A DNA stretch of 64,000 bases from Microvirga terrae (GCF_013307435.2 NZ_CP102845.1:4884001-4948000); one strand, 5' to 3'. Numbered from the stretch's first letter, positions 48,922 through 57,742 are shown. Numbers and translations: made by a program. Notes: a model not told the origin generated them from the sequence alone.

Positions 48922-48944
48922 CCTGCCCAACGGGCAGGCCTGCC
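48922..48944. terminator. overlapping stem CCTGCCC/GGGCAGG and palindrome GGCAGGCCTGCC
   Basis: CCTGCCC (48922-48928), AAC and GGGCAGG (48932-48938) form a hairpin. GGCAGGCCTGCC at 48933-48944 is a 12-base palindrome that shares its arm, so two alternative pairings are possible. The role is unknown. Confidence 0.35.
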
Positions 48945-49073
48945 TCTCCCGCGCGAACAAGGGCCTAGTAGCCCTAGAGACGGGTGATATCCCCAAGCGC
49001 CTCAAGCTCCTTGGCTGCTTGCTTGACATTCATGGAACCAAGCTTCCTGGATCGCGGACGATTGTCAATCAGG

Positions 49074-49211
49074 ATGTACGACATCGTCTGCGATCAGGCG
49101 ACCGGCGATGTGTTCTACGGTCCCGATGGGACAGGCGCAGCCGCCCAAATCAAGTTCGTGGTCGTCGCCAATCATCTGCAGCCGAGCGCTGCCAGCTTCC
49201 AGATCGGATGA
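49074..49211 (+). pseudogene. C-terminal remnant of an RTX calcium-binding protein
   Basis: The frame reads MYDIVCDQATGDVFYGPDGTG followed by AAAQIKFVVVANHLQPSAASFQIG and a stop. This matches the end of hemolysin-type repeat proteins, as in the window's own RTX gene (YDSTTGALYYDRDGSG, then QVKFAQL and FLLV). No GGxGxD repeats or start lie upstream, so it is an orphan tail left by deletion or rearrangement. Confidence 0.65.
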
Positions 49212-49333
49212 CGCGCCGCTTCAACATCGCCTACCGAAAGGCCGGAAGGCGCGGCCCGAAAGCCGCGCATTTGAAGCTCTTACATTGGGAACGGGGGCGG
49301 CCGAACATCCGCGCTTGTCCCCCAAACTTCCCT

Positions 49334-49687
49334 TCAAAGGCCGAAGCAAGGGCCGCCGAATACCGAGCGGATGCAGGGTGATCCGCCGCGCCTGCTTCCC
49401 GAGGATGTGACCGTCACCCCGCCCTGAGGTCCTCGTGGGACTCGGTGATCCCGCACGATCGGAGTCGTGCGATGGTCTCTGATCACGGGTTCGTCCCGAT
49501 GGTCTCTGACGATCACGGGGGTTCGATGATCACGCACCACGGGTGGCATGCGATGATCGCGAACCACGAAGCCGCTGCCATCATAGCCGCGGTCGCGGGC
49601 TGTGGCTCCATCGTGAACAGCAACAAAAGCGAGACTGGCAGAGAGCGCAATGGCAACGCGGGTCAACGTCCTGATATCAGCTTTCAT
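49334..49687 (-). CDS. exported protein with five VRDHR repeats
   Basis: The 117-residue protein begins at ATG 49687 with AGAGGAG before it. A signal peptide (MKADIRTLTRVAIALSASLAFVAV, cleaved near ATA) leads to a basic/acidic region with five copies of a 9-residue unit (V/I)(V/I)RDHRxxP between residues 41 and 85 (nt about 49433-49567). The C-terminus carries two cysteines in SPCIRSVFGGPCFGL. The strict 27-base period shows recent duplication. RDHR units are strongly charged and could bind metal or polyanions. No known family or partner genes are evident. Confidence 0.65.
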   Translation of the reverse strand: MKADIRTLTRVAIALSASLAFVAVHDGATARDRGYDGSGFVVRDHRMPPVVRDHRTPVIVRDHRDEPVIRDHRTTPIVRDHRVPRGPQGGVTVTSSGSRRGGSPCIRSVFGGPCFGL

Positions 49688-49796
49688 GGAAGGCTCCTCT
49701 TCGACACGTGAGGAGCTTACGACGTGCTCCATCCAGCATCTGTGATGGAGATCACAGGCAGAATGTCTCCGCCTGAGCTGTCTGAATCGCGGCCCG

Positions 49797-50207
49797 TCAG
49801 TCGGCGCCTACGGCATTGATCTCGATGACATTGCGGTCAGGGTCGAGAACATAGATCTGCGGGTATCCGACCCGCATCGAAGTCCTGATGCCCATCGGAT
49901 CATCTGGGCTCATGTCCTCGCGATAGCCTTGGGCTTTGAGCGCTTCCAGAGCTTGCCTGTAGCTGGTAACCCGAAGGGCGAAGTGGATGTCGTTGGTGTC
50001 CAGTCCTTTGGAAATCCGGAATGTTGCCTGAGCATCCCCGACGACCAGATGCAGTTCCTGGTTAGCGCCGACCTGGAACCACGCGCCGGCTACAGGCAAG
50101 GCGGGCCGGGGGATTTCCGTCAGGCCGAGGATCTCCCGGTAGAAGCGGCGGGAGCGCTCCAGGTCCGCACATGGGAGAGCCACATGATGGAGGCCGTGTA
50201 TCTCCAT
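49797..50207 (-). CDS. VOC (glyoxalase/bleomycin-resistance fold) protein
   Basis: The 136-residue protein has two beta-alpha-beta-beta-beta modules. The first starts MEIHGLHHVALPCADLERSRRFYREILGL, with His at the first metal position; ELHLVVGD and the C-terminal YVLDPDRNVIEINAVG supply the second His/Glu pair. This is typical of single-domain metal-dependent VOC enzymes (glyoxalase I, dioxygenases, fosfomycin resistance type). The reaction is not evident. It appears monocistronic. Confidence 0.8.
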   Translation of the reverse strand: MEIHGLHHVALPCADLERSRRFYREILGLTEIPRPALPVAGAWFQVGANQELHLVVGDAQATFRISKGLDTNDIHFALRVTSYRQALEALKAQGYREDMSPDDPMGIRTSMRVGYPQIYVLDPDRNVIEINAVGAD

Positions 50208-50598
50208 GATCCTCTCCTGGCTGACGGTCGTTAGTTCACATTGAGCAACGGCTGGAGCGCATTCGTGTCACTATGGCGAGCCTTAGCGCGCCCCGGCAAT
50301 TCACCTTGGGAGGTAACTACAGAGCCTAAGCCTCGGCTTGGGTCCTCGCATCCGGCTGAAGCCACCTTCGTGAAGGGTGAGGGATGTTCAGAACCTAATC
50401 CAAAGGCGACCTTCCTGAGCATGCCTCCGTGGAAGTCAATGGCTTACCCACTCATCGATAGCGCCTGAATTGGCCATTAGACCTCTATGCATTGTCTTGG
50501 AAAAGGGTCTCTTTGGGAGCATCTGCGAACTCCTTGAGCGTCCGCGCGGGCACTGCCGTCGAGCATATCGACGGTCACCTTCATTATGGACGCACTCC
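50208..50598. other. intergenic region without a recognised gene
   Basis: About 390 bases. A short CCTAAGCC/GGCTTGGG stem lies near 50327-50344. I see no other feature. Confidence 0.4.
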
Positions 50599-51306
50599 TC
50601 AGAGGGAAACGCCAAACCGGCCTGCAGCCGAGCGGATATGGCTTTGCATGGCCGATTCTGCCGCGTCAGGATCTTGGCTGGCTATACCCTCCAGAATGGC
50701 CTCATGCTCAGACACGGTTTCATTCAGGCGATCGAATTGCGCCATGGGAAGGCGTTGACTTTCGACGAGCATTTCGCGGACCGGCCGATACATGGCGGCG
50801 AGAACCGGGTTTCCAGAGAGCTCAAAGATCATGTCGTGGAATTCCGTGTCGTTTACGGCGAGGCTGATCACGTCGCCCGCCTCGAAAGCGGTTCGCATCG
50901 CATCGGTGCACCGTCTCAGGCGCTCCTCGGCGGGTTTGTCGATGCGCGCGGCTGCGAGCCTCGCAGCGTACCCTTCCAGCCCCAGGCGTGCCTCGTAAAC
51001 ATCGGCCGGCGTGCAACGATCCGAGTAGCGCCACAGCGGCCGGCGCGCATCGGCTTTTGCGACGAAGACTCCGCTGCCCACCCGTACGGTCACGAGACCC
51101 ATGGTCTCCAGGACGGTCAGGGCCTCCCGCACGGACGGACGGCTGACGCCCAGCTGCTCCGCCAGTTCCCGCTGAGAAGGAAGCCGCTGACCGGCCTTGA
51201 GGCCGCCCTTCAGGATCAGGCGCTGAATATGATCGACGATGCCGCGTGGCACAGGCGTGCGATCGGCGAGTTCCAATTCAGACAGACTCACTGCATCACT
51301 CGTCAT
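50599..51306 (-). CDS. FadR-subfamily GntR transcriptional regulator
   Basis: The 235-residue protein has an N-terminal winged helix (about 20-90: QRLPSQRELAEQLGVSRPSVREALTVLETMGLVTVRVGSGVFV) and a C-terminal FCD domain (about 100-225) with the metal/ligand residues in NDTEFHDMIFELSGNP (D, H) and a late SEHEAILEGI plus MQSHIR. FCD domains bind carboxylates. The gene is divergent from the ABC importer and ureide-type genes. Its likely operator lies in the gap between them. Confidence 0.88.
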   Translation of the reverse strand: MTSDAVSLSELELADRTPVPRGIVDHIQRLILKGGLKAGQRLPSQRELAEQLGVSRPSVREALTVLETMGLVTVRVGSGVFVAKADARRPLWRYSDRCTPADVYEARLGLEGYAARLAAARIDKPAEERLRRCTDAMRTAFEAGDVISLAVNDTEFHDMIFELSGNPVLAAMYRPVREMLVESQRLPMAQFDRLNETVSEHEAILEGIASQDPDAAESAMQSHIRSAAGRFGVSL

Positions 51307-51464
51307 CAGGCACCCTCATCTCGGTCTCGCATCGAGCGCTCATGGCGCGTCGGGCTTAGCTCATGAGCCTCATTTTTGATCATCTCTGGACCGCATTTTA
51401 ATCGCCGCGGACTCCGGATTGGCCTTGACCATGCGCCAGGATGGCTGCACGATCAACTGGTCAG

Positions 51465-51487
51465 ATTGGTAAGACCAGTTTGGCCAA
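51465..51487. promoter_or_regulatory. FadR/GntR-type operator TTGGT-AAG-ACCAG
   Basis: ATTGGT (51465-51470), AAG, ACCAGT (51474-51479) matches the TGGTNNNACCA core bound by FadR-subfamily regulators. TTGGCCAA (51480-51487) abuts it, and an ACTGGT lies just upstream, pairing with ACCAGT. The location between the regulator and importer genes supports binding by the regulator just described. Confidence 0.65.
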
Positions 51488-51585
51488 TACGTCCGGCCAA
51501 CGCAAGCGTTCAGGGAGCCGGCTACCAGATGGCAGCAGAGAATCGGTCGCCGGCCATGGAGCCGGCGTGCAAGATGGAGGACCAG

Positions 51586-52389
51586 ATGTCAGCGAAATTC
51601 ACCCGACGCAGCACATTCGTCGCAGGTTTAACGGCCGTGTTCGTCATATCGGGAGGAACGATGGCCTTTGCCGCCGACATGAAGGTCGGAGCGAACGTCG
51701 GCAACGTTCCGTGGGAGTTCCAGAACGAGAAGGGCGAGATCGTCGGTTTCGAAATCGACCTTGCTAAAGAAGTCGGCAAGCGCCTGAACATGAACGTGTC
51801 CTTCGTGAACATCCCGTTCAACGGATTGTTTGCTGCGGTGCAGTCGGGTCAGGTTGATGCCGCCGTATCCTCGATCACCATCACTAAGAAGCGTCTCGAG
51901 TCGGTATCCTTCGCCCAGCCATATTACGATAGCGACCAGTCGCTGGCGGTGCGAGCCAACTCGGGCATCAAGAACCTGGAAGGTATGGCGACCAAGGTGG
52001 CCGCAGTCGATACGGGTTCGACCGGCGACATGTGGTCGACTGAGAACCAGCAGAAGTACAAATTCTCGGACATCCGCCGCTACGAGGGCTTGGCTCCGGC
52101 GATGCTCGACCTCGCAGCAGGCCGCATCGACGGCTATGTCAGCGACATCCCGGCCGTCCAGTATTACATCAAGGACAAGCCGATCTATCAGGTGGTGGAG
52201 CGCATCCCGACCGGCGAGCAGTATTCGATGATGTTCGCGAAGAACAGCCCGTTGGCAGAAAAGGTCAATGCCGAGATCACGAAAATGAAGCAGGACGGAA
52301 CGCTGGCAAAGATCCACGAGCAGTGGTTCGGCGCCAAGGCCGAGCCGAACTCGGCAACCGTCAAGGTCATGGAGATGCCCAAGCTCTGA
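51586..52389 (+). CDS. polar amino acid-type ABC transporter substrate-binding protein
   Basis: The 267-residue family-3 binding protein has an N-terminal signal (MSAKFTRRSTFVAGLTAVFVISGG, cleaved near AFAA). The mature chain has FEIDLAKEVGKRLNMNVSFVNIPFNGLFAAVQSGQVDAAVSSITIT and the second-lobe YEGLAPAMLDLAAGRIDGYVSD. GGAGG at about 51577 precedes ATG 51586; the frame stays open upstream without coding character. It supplies ligand to the permease and ATPase that follow. The ligand could be a ureido acid given the downstream enzymes. Confidence 0.88.
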   Translation: MSAKFTRRSTFVAGLTAVFVISGGTMAFAADMKVGANVGNVPWEFQNEKGEIVGFEIDLAKEVGKRLNMNVSFVNIPFNGLFAAVQSGQVDAAVSSITITKKRLESVSFAQPYYDSDQSLAVRANSGIKNLEGMATKVAAVDTGSTGDMWSTENQQKYKFSDIRRYEGLAPAMLDLAAGRIDGYVSDIPAVQYYIKDKPIYQVVERIPTGEQYSMMFAKNSPLAEKVNAEITKMKQDGTLAKIHEQWFGAKAEPNSATVKVMEMPKL

Positions 52390-52464
52390 CAGCAGCTCTC
52401 CCCGAGCGTCTGGCATCCGTGCCGGGCGCTCGGCATGGCCACGAAAATTGAGGTGCTGCCCGTC

Positions 52465-53136
52465 ATGTCCATCTTCGACACCTTCCTGAACTGGAAGGTT
52501 TTCGTTCAAACGCTCCCGCTCCTGTTATCGGGTTTGACCACCACGCTAACCCTGGGAGTCACAGCCATCGTCCTGGGCTTCATCGGCGGCTTGGTTCTCG
52601 CCCTGCTCCGGCTCTATGCCAGATCACCCCTCAGGCAGATCGCCATCGCCTATATCGATGTCTTCCGCTCCATCCCGATCTTGGTCCTGCTCGTCGTTAT
52701 CTACTATGCCCTGCCTTTCATTGGGCTGCGGCTCTCCCCCTTTGGAGCTGCCGCCTCTGCCCTGAGCCTCGTGTCCGCTGCGTATTCCGCTGAGATCTTC
52801 CGGGCCGGCATAGAGGCCGTGCCGAAGGGCCAGTTTGAGGCTGCCCGTGCCTTGGGTCTCAGCCCCTGGCGGCGAATGAGCGACGTGGTGCTGCCGCAGG
52901 CGCTTCGGATCGTGATCCCACCGATCACATCCAACTCCATCAACGTGATGAAGGACACGGCTCTCGCATCCGTAGTGGCGATGCCGGACCTGCTCAAGCA
53001 GGCAACGCAGGCCCAGGCGCTGGCGGCGAACCCGACGCCTCTCATCAGCGCGGCCGTCATCTACATCCTGCTCCTGATGCCGCTCGTGCGGCTCGTGGGG
53101 GTTTTCGAGAAGAGACTTGCGGTGAGGGGACGATGA
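52465..53136 (+). CDS. polar amino acid-type ABC transporter permease
   Basis: The 223-residue inner-membrane permease has about five segments. Family marks are the [28 protein letters not shown]-terminal region, [27 protein letters not shown] and the EAA loop [33 protein letters not shown] 52465 ([10 protein letters not shown]) is chosen; an ATG at 52435 adds ten residues but lacks a ribosome site. It must work as a homodimer as only one permease is encoded. The stop overlaps the ATPase start. Confidence 0.88.
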   Translation: MSIFDTFLNWKVFVQTLPLLLSGLTTTLTLGVTAIVLGFIGGLVLALLRLYARSPLRQIAIAYIDVFRSIPILVLLVVIYYALPFIGLRLSPFGAAASALSLVSAAYSAEIFRAGIEAVPKGQFEAARALGLSPWRRMSDVVLPQALRIVIPPITSNSINVMKDTALASVVAMPDLLKQATQAQALAANPTPLISAAVIYILLLMPLVRLVGVFEKRLAVRGR

Positions 53137-53867
53137 CGCGCCCGATTATCGAGATGAAGAACGTCGTCAAGTCGTTCGGCCTATTCACGGCACTGCATGG
53201 CGTCGATCTCCAGGTCAGAGAAGGCGAGATCGTCGTCGTCATCGGTCCGTCCGGGTCTGGCAAGTCCACGTTGATCCGCTGCATCAACCAACTTGAGGAG
53301 CACAACGGCGGCGAGATCATCGTCGACGGGGCGCAGGTCGGCCACGGACGCAAGAGCACCGTTCTCACTGAGGTTGGAATGGTGTTCCAGAGCTTCAACC
53401 TCTTTCCGCATATGACCGTTCTTCGTAATGTCGCGCTCGGCCCTGTCCGCGTGCGCGGCCTGTCGTGGGCAGCGGCCGAGGAGCGCGCTCAGCGCCTGCT
53501 AGCCCGCGTCGGGCTCGAAGGTCACGTGGGGAAATATCCAGCGCAACTCTCCGGCGGGCAACAGCAGCGCGTCGGAATAGCCAGAGCTCTGGCCATGGAG
53601 CCGAAGGTCCTGCTCTTCGACGAGCCGACCTCCGCGCTGGATCCAGAAATGGTGGGCGAGGTCTTGGATGTGATGCAGCAACTTGCAAAGACAGGGGTTA
53701 CCATGGTCGTCGTGACTCACGAGATGGGCTTTGCGCGTAGAGTCGCCGACCGGGTTGTCTTCATGGATGGAGGACGAATCATCGAGGAAGGGCCTCCCGA
53801 CGAGATTTTCAGTTCGCCACGCGATCCGCGCCTCGGAAGCTTCCTCCAGGCCGTCTTGTCACACTAG
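53133..53867 (+). CDS. polar amino acid-type ABC transporter ATP-binding protein
   Basis: The 244-residue GlnQ/HisP-like ATPase has Walker [11 protein letters not shown]-loop [17 protein letters not shown], signature [15 protein letters not shown], Walker [15 protein letters not shown] and switch VTHEMGFA. It completes the importer. The GTG of the ureidoglycolate lyase-like gene follows 12 bases after the stop, so the enzymes are co-transcribed with the importer. Confidence 0.9.
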   Translation: MTRPIIEMKNVVKSFGLFTALHGVDLQVREGEIVVVIGPSGSGKSTLIRCINQLEEHNGGEIIVDGAQVGHGRKSTVLTEVGMVFQSFNLFPHMTVLRNVALGPVRVRGLSWAAAEERAQRLLARVGLEGHVGKYPAQLSGGQQQRVGIARALAMEPKVLLFDEPTSALDPEMVGEVLDVMQQLAKTGVTMVVVTHEMGFARRVADRVVFMDGGRIIEEGPPDEIFSSPRDPRLGSFLQAVLSH

Positions 53868-53879
53868 GCTTACACAACC

Positions 53880-54398
53880 GTGCAGACCCTGTTTCCAAAA
53901 CGCTTGACGCCTTCAGCCTTTCGCCCATTTGGCGAGGTGCTGTCTTTCGACCCGGAACGCAGTCGGCTGGTCAATGACGGACGGGCACTGCGCTTCGACA
54001 CGGACACGCGCTTCGACCGCGCATCGCCCGACGGAGAGCCTGTGCTCGCCGTGTACCGGGCGAGCGGCGGGCCGCTGCCGATGCGGCTCCTGACCTTCGA
54101 ACGGCACCCTCTGTCTTCGCAAACGTTCGTGGCTCTTTCTGCTGAACGATTCCTGATCGTTGTCGCTCCCGAGGATCGGGCTGGGCTGCCTGATCTCAAA
54201 CGCGCCGAAGCGTTCGTCGGCCATCGAAACGAAGGCATCAACTACGCCCGCAACCTCTGGCACGCTCCGATCGCGGCGATCGGCCCAGACGGCGATTTTC
54301 TCATGTTCATGTGGGAAAGCGGCTCCCCTGAAGACTGCGTTTTCCACCACCTCCTAGAGCCGCTTGTCGTCAGCTCGTTTCAACCGCCCGCAGAATAG
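53880..54398 (+). CDS. ureidoglycolate lyase-family protein (AllA-like)
   Basis: The 172-residue cupin-like protein carries the family marks LTPSAFRPFGEVL at the N-terminus, LTFERHPLSSQTFVALS in the middle and EGINYARNLWHAPIAAI towards the end, where HAP lies in the active-site strand. AllA cleaves ureidoglycolate to glyoxylate and urea in purine breakdown. No allantoinase or allantoicase is in the window. It starts with GTG. The operon context suggests a ureido acid formed by the dihydropyrimidinase-like enzyme is its substrate. The precise reaction is uncertain. Confidence 0.8.
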   Translation: MQTLFPKRLTPSAFRPFGEVLSFDPERSRLVNDGRALRFDTDTRFDRASPDGEPVLAVYRASGGPLPMRLLTFERHPLSSQTFVALSAERFLIVVAPEDRAGLPDLKRAEAFVGHRNEGINYARNLWHAPIAAIGPDGDFLMFMWESGSPEDCVFHHLLEPLVVSSFQPPAE

Positions 54399-54406
54399 GT
54401 TCATCC

Positions 54407-55621
54407 ATGTCTCTTGATCTCGCCTTCGTCCGCTCCCAGTTTCCTGCTCTGGCGGACGGCTTCGCCTATTTCGACAATGCTGGCGGCTCCCTCGTCCTGC
54501 GCAATGTTGCCGAACTTATCTCGGAGTATCTTCTGACCACGAGCGTGCAGACCGGCGCCAGCTACGAGCACTCGCAACGGGCCACGAGCCGGCTCATGGA
54601 AGCCCGCGCCAAGATTGCACGTCTGCTCGGCGCAGCGCGACCGGAAGAAATCGTGCTGGGACCCTCGACCACTGTTCTGGCCCAGTTTCTGTCACGAGCC
54701 ATGGAAGGGCGCCTCAAGCCGGGTGACGAGATCGTCGTTACGAATTTCGACCACGAGTCGAATATTGGGCCATGGCGCTCCCTGGAGAAGCGCGGCATCG
54801 TCATCAGGGAGTGGTCCATCGACCGCGACAGCTACGAGATCGACCTGGATGAACTCGATCGCCTGATGAGCGGACGGACCCGGCTCGTGGCTGTGACCCA
54901 TGCCTCGAATATTCTGGGCACGATCAACCCGGTCAAGGAGATCGCGCGCCGTGTGCACGAGCGTGGCGCCGAAATCGTCGTCGACGCCGTTGCCTATGCG
55001 CCCCACCGGGCCGTGAATGTGAGCGATCTCGATGTCGATTACTATATCTTCAGCTTCTACAAGACCTACGGCCCCCACTTCGCCGTGATGTACGGCAAAT
55101 ACGACAAGCTGCTCGAACTCGACGGGCTCTATCACTACTTCTACGGTCGCGAGAAGGTGCCGATGAAGCTTGAGCCAGGCAACACCAATTACGAGCTTGC
55201 CTGGGGTTCGGCCGGCATCGTGGACTATATTGGCTCCCTCGGCGGCGGCACCGGCGACCGGGCCGCCATCGACCGCGCCTTCGACAGGATCGCGGCGCAC
55301 GAGACCCTTTTGGGAGAAAAGCTGCTCGCCTACTTGAGAGACCGCAACGACGTGCGCATTGTCGGGCGCCGCGACAGCGCTACGGATCGTCGCGTGCCGA
55401 CCATCGCTTTCAAGGTGGACGGGCGCGACTCGGCCGAGATCGTACGTTCCGTCGAAGTCGACAGGATCGGCATCCGCTTCGGGGACTTTCACTCCCGCCG
55501 CCTGATCGAACACCTCGGCCTCGCCGATGGCAATGGTGTGGTACGCGTCTCCATGGTGCACTACAATACACCAGAGGAGGTCGACCGGCTGATCGGAAGC
55601 CTCGACCGCTCGCTCGCCTGA
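54407..55621 (+). CDS. class V PLP enzyme, cysteine desulfurase-like
   Basis: The 404-residue fold-type I protein begins FPALADGFAYFDNAGGSLVL, has the PLP-binding HASNILGTINPVKEI region with D193 in VVDAVAYAPHRAV, and the Schiff-base lysine K219 in FSFYKTYGPH. The pattern fits the cysteine-desulfurase-like subgroup of unknown role rather than IscS or SufS, which have a catalytic Cys loop not seen here. It sits between the lyase and dihydropyrimidinase genes in one operon. It may release an amino group or cleave a side chain of the ring-opened compound. Confidence 0.82.
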   Translation: MSLDLAFVRSQFPALADGFAYFDNAGGSLVLRNVAELISEYLLTTSVQTGASYEHSQRATSRLMEARAKIARLLGAARPEEIVLGPSTTVLAQFLSRAMEGRLKPGDEIVVTNFDHESNIGPWRSLEKRGIVIREWSIDRDSYEIDLDELDRLMSGRTRLVAVTHASNILGTINPVKEIARRVHERGAEIVVDAVAYAPHRAVNVSDLDVDYYIFSFYKTYGPHFAVMYGKYDKLLELDGLYHYFYGREKVPMKLEPGNTNYELAWGSAGIVDYIGSLGGGTGDRAAIDRAFDRIAAHETLLGEKLLAYLRDRNDVRIVGRRDSATDRRVPTIAFKVDGRDSAEIVRSVEVDRIGIRFGDFHSRRLIEHLGLADGNGVVRVSMVHYNTPEEVDRLIGSLDRSLA

Positions 55622-55632
55622 GGAGGACGTCG

Positions 55633-57051
55633 ATGGAGCTCGATCTCGCGATCAAGGGCGGCACTGTCGTCACCGCATCCGACACGATCCGCTGCGACGT
55701 GGGTGTCAGGGGTGAGCGCATTGTTGCGCTCGGTGAGAATCTTCGCGCTCAGCGGGAAGTCGATGCTTCCGGGCTCCTCGTGCTGCCCGGGGGCATCGAC
55801 AGCCATGTTCACATCGCTCAACCCTCAGGGCCCGGCGTGGTGATGGCGGATGATTTCGCCTCGGCCACGGCTTCGGCTGCGGCTGGCGGCAACACGATGG
55901 TTCTTCCCTTCGCACTCCAGCAACGGGGCACGTCCCTGCGCGCCTGCGTCGAGGACTACAGGAGGAAGGCCGAGAACGAGTGCTACGTCGACACGGCCTT
56001 CCACCTGATCGTCTCGGATCCGACGCCCGAGGTTCTGGGGCAGGAGCTTCCCGCGCTGCTCAAGGACGGCTACACGTCGTTCAAGGTTTTCATGACGTAC
56101 GATGATCTCGTGCTGAAGGACCGCGAGCTTCTCGACGTGTTCGAGGTGGCGCGTCGGGAGCGCGCCCTTGTGATGGTGCACGCGGAGGGGTATGACGCGA
56201 TCCGCTACATGACCGAGCGTCTTGAGCGCGAGGGTCGTACTGCTCCCTATTACCATGCTGTTTCGCGCCCGGAAATTGTGGAGCGGGAGGCCACGCATCG
56301 GGCGATCAGCCATGCGGAGCTCGTCGATGTGCCGATCATGATCGTGCATGTGTCCGGTCGCGAAGCGATGGAGCAGATCCGCTGGGCACAGTCCCGCGGC
56401 CTCAAAATCTATGCCGAGACCTGCCCGCAATACATCACGCTCACCGCCGAGGACCTGCAAGGTCCGGACATGGACATGAGTGGTGCGAAATACGTCTGCT
56501 CGCCTCCGCCGCGGGATGAGGAGAGCCAGGCGGCCATTTGGGAGGGATTGCGCAGCGGCGTGTTCCAGACTTTTTCGTCAGATCACTGCCCATTCCGCTA
56601 CGACAGTCCGTCCGGAAAGCTCCACCCGAACGGCAGGAGCTCCTTCCGGTGGGTGCCGAATGGCATCCCTGGTGTCGAGACACGGCTGCCCATTCTGTTC
56701 TCGGAGGGAGTTTCCAAGGGGCGGATCTCCCTCAACCGCTTCGTGGAACTGACCGCCACGAACCACGCGAAGATCTACGGCCTCTATCCACGCAAGGGTT
56801 CCATCGGCGTCGGGTTCGACGCCGATATCGTGCTCTGGGATCCGAACCGACGCGAGGTCATCCGCCAGGAGATCCTCCACCATGGTGCCGACTATACACC
56901 CTGGGAGGGATTCGAGGTCACAGGATGGCCGATGATGACGCTGCTGCGGGGCCAAATCGTCGCCGAAGGCGGACGTATCGTCGGCGCCAAAGGAGCCGGC
57001 CGCATCTTGGCTCGGGACGTATCGGCCTATGCAGCACCCAGCGGCACCTAA
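55633..57051 (+). CDS. dihydropyrimidinase/hydantoinase-family cyclic amidohydrolase
   Basis: The 472-residue enzyme has the HxH metal pair H58/H60 in GGIDSHVHI, the carboxylated lysine K151 in SFKVFMTYDD, H183 in MVHAEGYD, a later MIVHVSGREA His, and the Asp in FSSDHCPF. The size is right for dihydropyrimidinase. It would open cyclic ureides such as hydantoins or dihydrouracils to N-carbamoyl acids. The motif HAEGYD replaces the usual HAENGD, and SSDHCPF is typical. GAGGAGG lies 8 bases before the ATG. It ends the operon, with a hairpin covering the stop. Confidence 0.88.
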   Translation: MELDLAIKGGTVVTASDTIRCDVGVRGERIVALGENLRAQREVDASGLLVLPGGIDSHVHIAQPSGPGVVMADDFASATASAAAGGNTMVLPFALQQRGTSLRACVEDYRRKAENECYVDTAFHLIVSDPTPEVLGQELPALLKDGYTSFKVFMTYDDLVLKDRELLDVFEVARRERALVMVHAEGYDAIRYMTERLEREGRTAPYYHAVSRPEIVEREATHRAISHAELVDVPIMIVHVSGREAMEQIRWAQSRGLKIYAETCPQYITLTAEDLQGPDMDMSGAKYVCSPPPRDEESQAAIWEGLRSGVFQTFSSDHCPFRYDSPSGKLHPNGRSSFRWVPNGIPGVETRLPILFSEGVSKGRISLNRFVELTATNHAKIYGLYPRKGSIGVGFDADIVLWDPNRREVIRQEILHHGADYTPWEGFEVTGWPMMTLLRGQIVAEGGRIVGAKGAGRILARDVSAYAAPSGT

Positions 57052-57062
57052 AGGTGCCGCTG
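57039..57062 (+). terminator. hairpin overlapping the dihydropyrimidinase stop codon
   Basis: CAGCGGCACC (57039-57048) and GGTGCCGCTG (57053-57062) pair around TAAA, so the stop TAA (57049-57051) is in the loop. There is no U-run. It is a likely operon end or mRNA stabiliser. Confidence 0.5.
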
Positions 57063-57586
57063 AAATCCGCCTCCTTGATGGGAACGGAGGTGTGCGGGTG
57101 CCGCTGTCCGCAGGCTCAAATCGGCACAGCCCACGGTGATCGGGTTCGTCATTTTCCAGCCCAAGACTAGCAGGCGAGGGATCCAATAAGCCTCGGAAGG
57201 AACGCTGATCTGGCGGATGTCTTACGAGAGGCAGAATTCTAGGATGCCGCAATAGACCATGCCCGCAGCCCTGCTGAGGCGGCCGCTTTCACACTTGGCC
57301 GGCACGATAAAATTCGGGTCCATTCGAAGACACCGGCCGCTCTTGACAGTCTGTGGTGGCTGGCGAGTTCCGGAATGACGTCGCTCATGAGATGGGGCTC
57401 GAGGGTTGGCACCAGCCGGGAGCTGCCGACCACGCCTTTGCACGGCGGCCCGGCTCCGGGCCCATTCCCCTTGCAGACTCGGACGTTCGCTCGTCTTCCC
57501 CTCAGTGCTACAGGGGTCCTCTCGAGAGATCACGGCTGTCGAGATGCGATGTCGCTGAAGACGGTTGATCGGCGTGGAGCCACGCC
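57063..57586. other. intergenic region before the interrupted kinase gene
   Basis: About 520 bases have no supported gene; frames on both strands look like chance. Confidence 0.4.
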
Positions 57587-57742
57587 TTACGCGACTGGGG
57601 CATCGACCGTGCACACAACCCCTGTCGGCTCGAAAGCGATCTCCACCTGACCGTCCAGATCCTGCGCCAGGCTGCGCTCAATGAGGCGGGATCCGAAGCC
57701 GCGGCGAGACGGCGCCTTTACGGGCGGCCCACCACGTTCCGT
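57587..57742 (-). pseudogene. 3' part of the HWE histidine kinase, cut off by the IS element
   Basis: Read from the IS edge: TERGGPPVKAPSRRGFGSRLI, ERSLAQDLDGQVEIAFEPTG, then VVCTVDAPVA and TAA (57587-57589). This is the conserved GGP and glycine lid end of HWE kinases, in frame with the 5' part at 59141-60082 after removing the IS and one target copy: 1,089 bases, 362 residues. Confidence 0.85.
57734..57742. repeat. left target-site duplication of the IS256-type element
   Basis: ACGTTCCGT here equals the 9 bases at 59141-59149 on the far side of the element. Confidence 0.9.

Larger units (their letters stand above)
48586..49333. other. region with an RTX remnant and terminator-like stem
   Basis: About 750 bases with no intact gene. 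A minus-strand 36-codon hydrophobic frame near 48692-48582 has no ribosome site. The RTX C-terminal remnant and the 48922-48944 stem are listed separately. Confidence 0.4.
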
